A stretch of DNA of 15,997 bases, taken from assembly GCA_964609375.1 (NCBI GenBank), contig CAZSSA010000056.1:1-15997 (forward strand), in the 5' to 3' direction. Numbering within the stretch: position 1 is the first letter of the stretch; every line of letters starts with the position of its first letter. Of the stretch, positions 1 through 5,843 are shown piece after piece. A model generated the notes under the pieces. It was not told the DNA's origin. It searched no databases and saw nothing but the letters and a program-made list of their open reading frames with translations. This DNA comes from CAZDUS01 sp964609375 (GTDB taxonomy: Bacteria > Verrucomicrobiota > Kiritimatiellia > CAIKKV01 > CAITUY01). Made by a program: the position numbers and the translations under genes.

Positions 1-56
<56 letters not shown>

Positions 57-64
57 AGAGGAAA

Positions 65-92
65 GACTACTGACAACAGACTACGGACGTGA
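65..92 (+). repeat. Phased degenerate heptad repeat upstream of coaD
   Basis: Four consecutive 7-base units start at 65, 72, 79 and 86. All begin with GAC and the first three read GACWACN (for example GACTACT, GACAACA). It sits between the G tract and the coaD ribosome binding site. It also contains an in-frame GTG at 89 that would extend coaD by ten codons, which argues against using that start. Confidence 0.6.
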
Positions 93-118
93 CAAATAAG
101 GAAAAGGAAGGTGACCCA

Positions 119-604
119 ATGAGGCATTCGGCGATATATCCTGGGACTTTTGATCCGTTGACGTTGGGTCATCTTGATCTGATTGAGCGTGCGGCTCAGA
201 TTTTTGACCGTGTTACTGTGGCTGTGGTCGTTAATTCACGGAAGAAGACGGCGTTTACGCCGGAGGAGCGGGTGGCCATGGTTGAGGCATCGGTCAAGCA
301 TTTGAAAAATGTCAAGGTGGAGGCATTTGACGGATTGCTGGTGTCTTATGCGAGGGAGAAGGGGATTCATGTGTTGTTGAGGGGGTTAAGGGCGTTTTCT
401 GATTTTGAATATGAATTCCAGATGGCGTTGACGAATCGCAAGTTGGCGCCGGATATTGAGACGGTGTTCCTGATGCCCAAGGAGACGTATAGTTATATCA
501 ATTCTAGCACGGTGCGGGAGGTTGTGGAGCGGGGGGGTGATAGCAGCGGGTTTGTGCCGCCGGCCGTGCAGCGGTTTATCAAGCGGAAGCTTCGGGGTAA
601 GTGA
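119..604 (+). CDS. coaD: Pantetheine-phosphate adenylyltransferase CoaD
   Basis: Cytoplasmic nucleotidyltransferase that transfers AMP from ATP to 4'-phosphopantetheine, giving dephospho-CoA, the penultimate step of CoA synthesis. The 161-residue protein has the usual family length. Visible hallmarks are the N-terminal YPGTFDPLTLGH segment (residues 7-18) with the TxGH nucleotide-binding motif at 15-18, a central LLRGLRAFSDFEYE stretch (about 86-99), and the C-terminal SSTVRE motif (129-134) that corresponds to the ISSTxxR signature. I chose the ATG at 119 because a GGAAGG ribosome site precedes it by a few bases; the in-frame GTG at 89 has no such site and lies in repeat DNA. It is the first gene in the + strand run and is separated by about 240 bases of repeat-rich spacer from the lipid cluster, so it may be a separate transcript. 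Its product feeds the CoA from which the ACP prosthetic group is taken. Confidence 0.97.
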   Translation: MRHSAIYPGTFDPLTLGHLDLIERAAQIFDRVTVAVVVNSRKKTAFTPEERVAMVEASVKHLKNVKVEAFDGLLVSYAREKGIHVLLRGLRAFSDFEYEFQMALTNRKLAPDIETVFLMPKETYSYINSSTVREVVERGGDSSGFVPPAVQRFIKRKLRGK

Positions 605-607
605 GGC

Positions 608-635
608 GGGGGGAGGGGGGGAGGGAGGGTGGGGG
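608..635 (+). other. G-quadruplex motif just after coaD
   Basis: Five G runs of 6, 7, 3, 3 and 5 bases (608-613, 615-621, 623-625, 627-629, 631-635) are separated by single bases A, A, A and T. This matches the strict G3+N1 rule for a parallel quadruplex. It begins four bases after the coaD stop codon, so it would lie in the 3' untranslated RNA of coaD. No conventional hairpin terminator is seen here. Any role in termination or RNA stability is inference. Confidence 0.7.
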
Positions 636-637
636 AG

Positions 638-672
638 GAATCCAGAAGTCAGAATTCAGGATTCAGAATGTG
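638..672 (+). repeat. Phased degenerate heptad repeat, five units
   Basis: Five consecutive 7-base units start at 638, 645, 652, 659 and 666. Four fit GRANTCA or GRATYCA (for example GAATTCA, GGATTCA); the last is diverged. It directly follows the G-rich motif in the coaD to DUF177 spacer. Confidence 0.7.
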
Positions 673-684
673 GGGAAATTTATC

Positions 685-712
685 CGCAGATGGGCGCAGA
701 TGGGCGCAGATG
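685..712 (+). repeat. Decamer tandem repeat, 2.8 copies
   Basis: The 10-base unit CGCAGATGGG occurs at 685-694 and 695-704, with a partial third copy (CGCAGATG) at 705-712, all identical. Unlike its neighbours its period is 10, not 7. It lies in the same 243-base spacer and overlaps no credible gene. Confidence 0.85.
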
Positions 713-721
713 AAGAGGGAG

Positions 722-742
722 GGGTTCAGGGTTCGGGGTTCA
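722..742 (+). repeat. Heptad repeat GGGTTCR, three units
   Basis: Units start at 722, 729 and 736: GGGTTCA, GGGTTCG and GGGTTCA. G runs lie on both sides. Confidence 0.75.
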
Positions 743-752
743 GGAGGGGGAG

Positions 753-780
753 GAATTACGAATTACGAATTACGAATTGA
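753..780 (+). repeat. Heptad repeat GAATTAC, four units
   Basis: Three exact GAATTAC copies start at 753, 760 and 767, and a fourth diverged copy (GAATTGA) starts at 774. After it come G runs at 784-788 and 793-800 and two more 7-base units at 802-815 (ATATGAA, GGATGAA) before the DUF177 ribosome site. I see no convincing promoter in 605-847. Confidence 0.85.
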
Positions 781-847
781 GGTGGGGGAAGTGGGGGGGG
801 AATATGAAGGATGAAAAAAGAAAAGGGATAAAGGGAAGGAGGGATCT

Positions 848-1381
848 ATGGCGTTGATGATTGATCTTAGGCGGGTGACCGAGGACGGTTTATTATTGGA
901 GGGTGAGGAGCCTGGTGATATCCTTGATCTGGGTGAATCCGGGGAGATAGCCCCTGCCGGACCGGTAAAGTACACGATTCGGGTGCAACTTGTTACGCAC
1001 GAATTGCTGGTGCAGGGAGCCCTGAGAGCCAAGGTGAAGTTCATTTGTTCGCGGTGTGCGGACTCATTCGTCCGTGAAGTGCGTGATGACGAGTTTTTTT
1101 GTGCGCGGCCGGTGGAAAATCTAAATGCTACGGTGGACTTGACGGATGAACTCCGTGAATCTATTATCCTCGCCTTTTCGAACTTCCCGATATGTCGGGA
1201 TTCCTGCCGGGGGGTGTGTCCCCATTGCGGGGTGAACAGGAACAAGAAGAAGTGTGGCTGTAAGGAGCCGGAAGAAGAACACTGGTCTGCGTTTAGCGGG
1301 CTGGAGAACATTGAGGTGAACAATGGCGGTACCCAAACGGAAAAAGTCAAAAAGTCGAACCCGGATGCGTCGGAAAAGTAA
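848..1381 (+). CDS. DUF177 / YceD-family cysteine-cluster protein
   Basis: A 177-residue member of the DUF177 (YceD) family, which is typically encoded just before rpmF. In bacteria and plastids the family has been linked to 23S rRNA or ribosome accumulation; its exact biochemistry is unsettled. Cysteines form two groups that look like metal sites: C67xxC70, then C116, C120, C124 and C127, followed by C136 and C138. A strong AAGGAGGG ribosome site (836-843) fixes the ATG at 848. The family usually ends soon after the second cysteine cluster and a tryptophan; here the frame runs about 25 residues past W146, with a lysine-rich tail whose last 19 codons lie inside rpmF. Gene order supports co-expression with L32 and the lipid genes. 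The family call is firm; the molecular role is not. Confidence 0.9.
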   Translation: MALMIDLRRVTEDGLLLEGEEPGDILDLGESGEIAPAGPVKYTIRVQLVTHELLVQGALRAKVKFICSRCADSFVREVRDDEFFCARPVENLNATVDLTDELRESIILAFSNFPICRDSCRGVCPHCGVNRNKKKCGCKEPEEEHWSAFSGLENIEVNNGGTQTEKVKKSNPDASEK

Positions 1382-1508
1382 TACGAAGACGCGGTTGACG
1401 ACTGTGAAGGCGTGCCCGCAGTGCGGCGCTTCGCAGCAGTCGCACCGGATCTGTCCCTCCTGCGGTTTCTACAAAGGCCGCCAGGTTTTGACAGTCAAAG
1501 CGGATTAA
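1323..1508 (+). CDS. rpmF: 50S ribosomal protein L32
   Basis: L32 is a small basic protein of the large ribosomal subunit. The 61-residue sequence starts MAVPKRKKSKSRTRMRR, the normal L32 opening, and carries a zinc-ribbon type set of four cysteines, C31xxC34 and C44xxC47. The ATG at 1323 follows a GAGGTG ribosome site located inside the upstream gene. It overlaps the DUF177 frame by 59 bases in a different frame, and plsX begins 12 bases after its stop. The DUF177-rpmF-plsX-fabH order is widespread in bacteria and ties ribosome production to membrane lipid synthesis in one transcript. Confidence 0.98.
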   Translation: MAVPKRKKSKSRTRMRRKSNTKTRLTTVKACPQCGASQQSHRICPSCGFYKGRQVLTVKAD

Positions 1509-1520
1509 TCCTGGATTGCC

Positions 1521-2528
1521 ATGCGAATCGCCGTTGATGCGATGGGGGGCGACCATGCTCCCCAAGAGATTGTAGCCGGGGCGGTGCAGGCTGCCAGAGG
1601 GATAGAGGGGTTAACCACCCTTTACCTTGTGGGGCAGGAAACCGTTATCCGGCAGGAATTGGCCAAGCACGGGGAGATTCCCTCGAAGATCGTGGTCCGG
1701 CATGCGTCGGAAGTGGTCGAGATGGAAGAGACCCCGGCGCTCGCCATTCGCAAGAAGAAGGACAATTCCATCAGTCGATGCATGGACATGGTCAAGGCCG
1801 GCGAAGCGGATGCGGCGGTGTCTGCAGGAAATACCGGGGCGATGGTGGTGGCGGCGACCCTGAAGTTGAGGACGCTGGAGGGCATTCAACGCCCGGCGAT
1901 TGCCACGGTGATGCCCACGATGGGGCGGCCGCTGGTGTTGATTGATGCGGGTGCCAATACGGATTGCACGCCGGATTTGTTGGTGGAGTTTGCCGTGATG
2001 GGCAGTGTGTATGCCCGTGAAATTCTTGGCGCGAAGGAGCCCGTGGTTGGGCTGTTGAGCATTGGCGGTGAGGATTCGAAGGGCAATGAGATTACCAAGG
2101 AGGCGTTTCGCTTGCTGAGCGCGGCGCCTGTTAACTTCCGCGGCAACGTGGAAGGGCATGATATTTTTGTTGGAGAGACGGACGTTATTGTCTGCGATGG
2201 TTTTGTGGGGAATGTGGTATTGAAAACCAGTGAGAGCGTGGCCCATGCCATCGGCTCCTGGTTGAAGAAGGAATTCAAGGCGAACTTGTTCCGGCTTATG
2301 GGGGCGTTGATACTGAAGGGAGCCATCAAGTCGCTGAAAAACAGGATGAATCCAGACGTTGTTGGAGGGGCCCCCCTGCTGGGCGCCAATGGCGTGTGCA
2401 TTATTTCGCACGGGTCATCGAGCCGGATTGCCATTTTTAATGCCGTGCGGGTAGCGTGCGAAGCCGTGGGGCATCATGTCAACGAGCACATCGTTGAGGA
2501 AGCCAGGAAGTTGGTAAGAACCGCATGA
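1521..2528 (+). CDS. plsX: Phosphate acyltransferase PlsX
   Basis: PlsX converts acyl-ACP and phosphate to acyl-phosphate, which PlsY then uses to acylate glycerol-3-phosphate, so it connects the fatty acid genes to phospholipid synthesis. It acts as a soluble enzyme associated with the inner face of the membrane. The 335-residue protein opens with the family signature AVDAMGGDHAP (residues 4-14) and contains the conserved stretches SAGNTGAMV (about 101-109) and GFVGNVVLK (about 227-235). The ATG at 1521 has no strong ribosome site, so it may depend on translation from rpmF 12 bases upstream. Its stop overlaps the fabH start as ATGA (2525-2528), a usual sign of translational coupling. No plsY is present in this window. 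Confidence 0.97.
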   Translation: MRIAVDAMGGDHAPQEIVAGAVQAARGIEGLTTLYLVGQETVIRQELAKHGEIPSKIVVRHASEVVEMEETPALAIRKKKDNSISRCMDMVKAGEADAAVSAGNTGAMVVAATLKLRTLEGIQRPAIATVMPTMGRPLVLIDAGANTDCTPDLLVEFAVMGSVYAREILGAKEPVVGLLSIGGEDSKGNEITKEAFRLLSAAPVNFRGNVEGHDIFVGETDVIVCDGFVGNVVLKTSESVAHAIGSWLKKEFKANLFRLMGALILKGAIKSLKNRMNPDVVGGAPLLGANGVCIISHGSSSRIAIFNAVRVACEAVGHHVNEHIVEEARKLVRTA

Positions 2529-3550
2529 ATATCGAATCTGACTCTCACGCGGCGGGGAATACCGTTCTGAAGGGTTCTGTGACGATTATTGGCACAGGGT
2601 CCTATGTGCCTGAGAAGGTTTTGACCAATGCCGACCTTGAAAAGATGGTCGACACCACCGATGAGTGGATTGTGACCCGCAGTGGCATCCGGGAGCGGCA
2701 TATTGCCCGTGCGGATGAAGCCACGTCGGACATGGCGGCTGAGGCGTCGCGTCGGGCGTTGGCGCAGGCGGGAGTGGCGGCGGAAGAGGTGGATTTGATC
2801 ATTGTGGCTACGATCACGCCGGACATGGTTTTTCCCAATACGGCCTGTCTGGTGCAGAACCTGATTGGTGCCAAGAACGCGACCTGTTTTGATCTGGAAG
2901 CGGCATGTTCCGGGTTCCTGTACGGGATGAATGTGGCGACCCAGTTCATACGGACGGGCATGGTCAAGACTGCCCTGGTGATTGGCGCTGAAAAATTAAG
3001 CATGGTGACGGATTGGGAAGACCGGACGACGTGTGTTTTGTTTGGGGATGGCGCCGGTGCGGTGGTGTTGCGCGCCTGTGATAAGCCGCAGGGCTTCCTG
3101 TCGGTCGTGACGGGGTCGGATGGTTCGCTGGCTGATTTATTGAAGCTTCCCGGTGGTGGGAGCAGGCATCCCACCTCGATGGAGACGGTCCAGAAGCGGA
3201 TGCATTACATGCAGATGGTGGGCAAGGAAGTCTTCAAGAATGCCGTGCGAAACATGGGCGAAGCGGCGCGGCGCGCCTTGGATGAGTGCGGATTGACGAT
3301 GGAGGATGTTGCCCTTGTGGTGCCGCATCAGGCCAATCTGCGTATTGTGGAGGCGATACGCGAGCGGCTGGGCGTGGCGCCGGAGAAATTTTACGTTAAT
3401 CTTGACCGCATGGGCAACATGTCGGCGGCCTCCATTCCGGTGGCGCTGGATGAGGCGGTGCGGGGGGGGCGGATCAAGAAGGGTGATGTGGTGGTGATGG
3501 TGGCTTTCGGAGGCGGTTTTACCTGGGGAGCCACCGTGATGCGTTGGTAG
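2525..3550 (+). CDS. fabH: Beta-ketoacyl-ACP synthase III FabH
   Basis: FabH starts fatty acid synthesis by condensing an acyl-CoA primer (usually acetyl-CoA) with malonyl-ACP. The 341-residue thiolase-fold protein has the full Cys-His-Asn triad: C128 in DLEAACSGF, H268 in VPHQAN, and N298 in GNMSAAS. The segment IIGTGSYVPE and the later DEWIVTRSGIRERHI match the family closely. Compared with typical FabH there is a hydrophilic N-terminal extension of roughly 17 residues; the ATG at 2525 is still preferred because it overlaps the plsX stop. The last codons lie inside the 55-base sequence repeated across the assembly gap. fabD follows. Primer preference (straight or branched) cannot be read from what I see. 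Confidence 0.97.
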   Translation: MNIESDSHAAGNTVLKGSVTIIGTGSYVPEKVLTNADLEKMVDTTDEWIVTRSGIRERHIARADEATSDMAAEASRRALAQAGVAAEEVDLIIVATITPDMVFPNTACLVQNLIGAKNATCFDLEAACSGFLYGMNVATQFIRTGMVKTALVIGAEKLSMVTDWEDRTTCVLFGDGAGAVVLRACDKPQGFLSVVTGSDGSLADLLKLPGGGSRHPTSMETVQKRMHYMQMVGKEVFKNAVRNMGEAARRALDECGLTMEDVALVVPHQANLRIVEAIRERLGVAPEKFYVNLDRMGNMSAASIPVALDEAVRGGRIKKGDVVVMVAFGGGFTWGATVMRW

Positions 3551-3590
3551 TGGGGTGACGATTTCAGATATAAGATTTCAGATTTCAGAT
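3536..3590 (+). repeat. 55-base exact repeat, left copy at the gap edge
   Basis: Bases 3536-3590 are identical to 3691-3745 over exactly 55 positions. The left copy covers the last 15 bases of fabH and the first part of the spacer. It ends precisely at the first N, and its twin begins precisely after the last N. Confidence 0.95.
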
Positions 3591-3690
3591 NNNNNNNNNN
3601 NNNNNNNNNNNNNNNNNNNNNNNNNNNNNNNNNNNNNNNNNNNNNNNNNNNNNNNNNNNNNNNNNNNNNNNNNNNNNNNNNNNNNNNNNN
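3591..3690. other. Scaffold gap of 100 N, probably false
   Basis: Exactly 100 N lie between two identical 55-base ends. This is the pattern left when two contigs sharing a k-mer overlap are joined with a default gap instead of being merged. The real DNA most likely continues from 3590 directly to 3746, leaving a fabH to fabD spacer of about 94 bases. Confidence 0.85.
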
Positions 3691-3745
3691 GTGATGCGTT
3701 GGTAGTGGGGTGACGATTTCAGATATAAGATTTCAGATTTCAGAT
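3691..3745 (+). repeat. 55-base exact repeat, right copy at the gap edge
   Basis: Identical to 3536-3590. It includes a duplicate of the final fabH codons and stop (3691-3705) with no gene body in front, so it should not be annotated as a gene remnant. It is better explained as an unmerged contig overlap. Confidence 0.95.
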
Positions 3746-3784
3746 GTATGATTTGAAATCTCAGATTTCAGGTTACAGGATACA
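3715..3784 (+). repeat. Ten phased degenerate heptads before fabD
   Basis: Ten consecutive 7-base units start every 7 bases from 3715 to 3778 with no slippage. Most fit GRWTNCA: GATTTCA occurs four times, with GATATAA, GGTTACA and GGATACA among the variants. The run ends two bases before the fabD ribosome site (3787-3793). The part up to 3742 is also present left of the gap at 3560-3587. Confidence 0.8.
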
Positions 3785-3799
3785 GCAAGGAGGGTGACG

Positions 3800-4729
3800 A
3801 TGAAAAAGACAGCCATGGTTTTTGCGGGGCAGGGAGCCCAGGCGGTTGGAATGGGGAAGGATTTGGCGGCTGCCTATCCGGAATGCAAGGATTTGTTTGA
3901 CCGCGCGAGCGGGGTGTTGGGGTTTGACCTGGCCCGGTTGTGCGCCGAGGGGCCCATTGAGGAGATTACCCGGTCTGACAACTGTCAGCCCGCTATTTTT
4001 GTAACCAGTGCGGCTTGTTACGTTGCCCTCAAGAAGTTGCATCCCGGCCTGCAGCTTTCCGGCGTTGCGGGATTGAGTCTGGGTGAGTGGACGGCGTTAT
4101 ATGCGGGCGGGGTGTTGTCGTTTGAAGATGCCGTTAAAGTGTTAAAGGTTCGAGGCAAGGCGATGCAGGAAGCTTGCGAGGAGAGGCCGGGCGGCATGGT
4201 TAGCGTGATGGGGCTGGCGGCGGCGGAACTGGAGAAGATTTGCGTGGCGACCGGGGTTCAGATGGCCAACATCAATTCCACGGAGCAAATTGTCTTGTCC
4301 GGCGAGAAGGATAAGATTCTGGAGGCGGAGAAGCTGGCGCAGGCGGCGGGAGCCAAGAAGACGGTGATGTTGCCGGTGGCGGGGGCGTTCCATTCGCCAT
4401 TAATGGCCTCGGCGGCGGGTAAGCTTGAGCAGGTTTTGGCGGGGGTGACCCTGCAAATGCCTTCGATACCGGTGGTTTCCAACGTGACGGGGCGTCCGCA
4501 TGGGGCCCCGGCGGAAATCAAGGCGCTGATGGTTCGGCAGGTGACGTCGTCGGTTCAGTGGGTTGGCAGTATTGAATGGTTCAAGCAGGTGGGTGTGACG
4601 GAATATGTTGAGTGTGGGCCCGGCAAGGTGTTGTCCGGGTTAATCAAGCGGATAGACAAGGAAGCCTCCACGTTGAGCATTCAGGATGTTCCGACGCTGG
4701 AAAAGGCTGTGGTGGCATTAACGGCATAA
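3800..4729 (+). CDS. fabD: Malonyl-CoA:ACP transacylase FabD
   Basis: FabD moves the malonyl group from CoA to ACP and supplies the extender unit for FabH and FabF. The 309-residue protein begins with the family pattern FAGQGAQAVGMG (residues 8-19). The active-site serine is S93 in GLSLGE, the malonyl-binding arginine is R118, and the catalytic histidine is H198 in GAFHSP. The elbow reads GLSLG where E. coli has GHSLG; the same variant is found in plastid enzymes, so activity is expected. The ATG at 3800 follows AAGGAGG (3787-3793) at six bases. An in-frame GTG at 3794 is rejected because it overlaps that ribosome site. fabG starts 12 bases after the stop. Confidence 0.97.
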   Translation: MKKTAMVFAGQGAQAVGMGKDLAAAYPECKDLFDRASGVLGFDLARLCAEGPIEEITRSDNCQPAIFVTSAACYVALKKLHPGLQLSGVAGLSLGEWTALYAGGVLSFEDAVKVLKVRGKAMQEACEERPGGMVSVMGLAAAELEKICVATGVQMANINSTEQIVLSGEKDKILEAEKLAQAAGAKKTVMLPVAGAFHSPLMASAAGKLEQVLAGVTLQMPSIPVVSNVTGRPHGAPAEIKALMVRQVTSSVQWVGSIEWFKQVGVTEYVECGPGKVLSGLIKRIDKEASTLSIQDVPTLEKAVVALTA

Positions 4730-4741
4730 GGAGGGGATATC

Positions 4742-5488
4742 ATGGGACAATTCGACGGTAAAGTGGCGCTTATTACTGGCGCGGCGCGCGGGATCGGGCA
4801 GGCGATTGCGAAGAAACTGGCGGCGGAAGGCTGTGATGTGGCCTTGTGCGACCTGAAGGCTGAGTGGCTGGCCGAGACGGCAGGGTTGGTGGAAGCGGCG
4901 GGGCGGAAGGTCAAGTGTTTCGAGGCGGATGTCAGCAATGCGGCGGCGGTGGATGCCGTGGTTGACGGGGTTGTGGCGGCATTCGGGAAAGTGGATATTC
5001 TGGTCAATAATGCCGGGATAACCAAGGATACGCTCATGATCCGCATGTCCGAGCAGGATTGGGATGCGGTGTTGAATGTGAACCTGAAGGGGACATTCCT
5101 GTTCACCAAGGCGATAGCGCGGCCGATGATGAAGCAGCGGTCGGGAGCCATCGTGAATGTGGCCTCAATTATTGGCTTGATCGGAAATGCCGGGCAGTGT
5201 AATTACGCTGCCTCAAAGGCTGGGGTGATTGCCCTGACGAAGTCAGCGGCGAAAGAACTGGCCTCGCGCAATGTGCGGGTAAACGCGGTTGCCCCGGGAT
5301 TTATTGAGACCCGGATGACGGAAGCGTTGCCCGAGGAAGTGCGCAAGAAGATGTTGGGTGCTATTCCTATGGGGCGGTTTGGTCAGCCTGACGATGTGGC
5401 GGATGTGGTATTGTTCCTGGCGGGCAGTGCTTCTTCGTACATGACAGGGCAGGTGCTGACGGTTTGCGGCGGAATGGTAATGCAGTAG
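4742..5488 (+). CDS. fabG: 3-oxoacyl-ACP reductase FabG
   Basis: FabG reduces 3-oxoacyl-ACP to 3-hydroxyacyl-ACP with NADPH, the first reduction of each elongation round. The 248-residue protein is a classical short-chain dehydrogenase: the cofactor motif TGAARGIG is at residues 12-19, NNAG at 89-92, the structural N114, and the catalytic S142, Y155 and K159 (YAASK). The C-terminal half has PGFIETRMTE and a GQVLTVCGGM ending, as in genuine FabG. An AAGGAGG-type ribosome site precedes the ATG at 4742. Its place between fabD and acpP separates it from the many other dehydrogenases of this fold. acpP starts 25 bases downstream. Confidence 0.97.
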   Translation: MGQFDGKVALITGAARGIGQAIAKKLAAEGCDVALCDLKAEWLAETAGLVEAAGRKVKCFEADVSNAAAVDAVVDGVVAAFGKVDILVNNAGITKDTLMIRMSEQDWDAVLNVNLKGTFLFTKAIARPMMKQRSGAIVNVASIIGLIGNAGQCNYAASKAGVIALTKSAAKELASRNVRVNAVAPGFIETRMTEALPEEVRKKMLGAIPMGRFGQPDDVADVVLFLAGSASSYMTGQVLTVCGGMVMQ

Positions 5489-5513
5489 GAAAACGTAAAG
5501 AAGGAGAAAGAAC

Positions 5514-5753
5514 ATGGCATTAGAAGATAAAGTCAAAGATATCATCGTTGAGCAGTTGGGTGTGAATGCGGAACAGGTTACCCGCGAAGCATCCTTCATC
5601 GAGGATTTGGGTGCGGATTCGCTCGACACGGTTGAGTTGGTCATGGCGTTTGAAGAGGAATTTGGCGCCGAGATCCCGGACGAGGACGCCGAGAAGCTGA
5701 CGAACGTCGGTGCGGTGATTGATTATTTGAAGAGCAAGGGCTTGGGCGCCTGA
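5514..5753 (+). CDS. acpP: Acyl carrier protein
   Basis: AcpP carries growing acyl chains on a 4'-phosphopantetheine arm and is the common partner of all Fab enzymes and PlsX here. The protein has 79 residues, is strongly acidic, and has the prosthetic-group serine S36 in GADSLDTVELV. The remaining helices (EEEFGAEIPDEDAEKL) are typical of type II ACP. A clear AAGGAG ribosome site lies upstream of the ATG at 5514. An intrinsic terminator follows the stop by 16 bases, so part of the transcripts probably end here. This would fit the known need for more ACP than synthase, though the ratio is inference. Confidence 0.98.
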   Translation: MALEDKVKDIIVEQLGVNAEQVTREASFIEDLGADSLDTVELVMAFEEEFGAEIPDEDAEKLTNVGAVIDYLKSKGLGA

Positions 5754-5769
5754 GTTCTGTGATTCCAGA

Positions 5770-5806
5770 AGACCGGGGAGATGGCAACATCTCCCCGTCT
5801 TTTTCT
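5770..5806 (+). terminator. Intrinsic terminator between acpP and fabF
   Basis: Stem arms AGAC + GGGGAGAT (5770-5773, 5775-5782, one bulged C at 5774) and ATCTCCCC + GTCT (5789-5800) pair as 12 base pairs around a six-base loop. A T-rich run with TTTTT (5800-5804) follows. The structure sits inside the fab cluster, so it may end most acpP transcripts and reduce fabF. The ATG at 5781 lies in this stem and is not the fabF start. Confidence 0.8.
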
Positions 5807-5843
5807 TGGCTTGGCGCAAAATCCTGAAAACGAGGAATTGAAC

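Noticed and set aside
685..780. CRISPR array in the coaD to DUF177 spacer
   Set aside because: Repeat units are 7 or 10 bases with no unique spacers between them, and no cas genes are nearby.
629..814. Small + strand open frame in the coaD to DUF177 spacer
   Set aside because: It is made of the heptad and decamer repeats and G runs, with no ribosome site and no protein-like composition.
763..1350. Long minus-strand open frame across the DUF177 gene
   Set aside because: Fully antisense to a gene with family motifs and a strong ribosome site; the translation shows no recognisable domain.
1611..2411. 266-codon minus-strand frame opposite plsX
   Set aside because: Shadow of PlsX, with a His/Arg/Gln-rich composition typical of antisense reading.
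3691..3705. Remnant of a second fabH copy after the gap
   Set aside because: It is part of an exact 55-base overlap that abuts the N block and is better explained as an assembly artefact.
4073..4090. FabD elbow GLSLG in place of GHSLG as a sign of lost activity
   Set aside because: Ser93, Arg118 and His198 are all present, and the Leu variant occurs in known plastid-type enzymes.
5781..5843. Upstream in-frame start for fabF
   Set aside because: The ATG lies inside the terminator stem, and the added residues do not match the FabF N-terminus.
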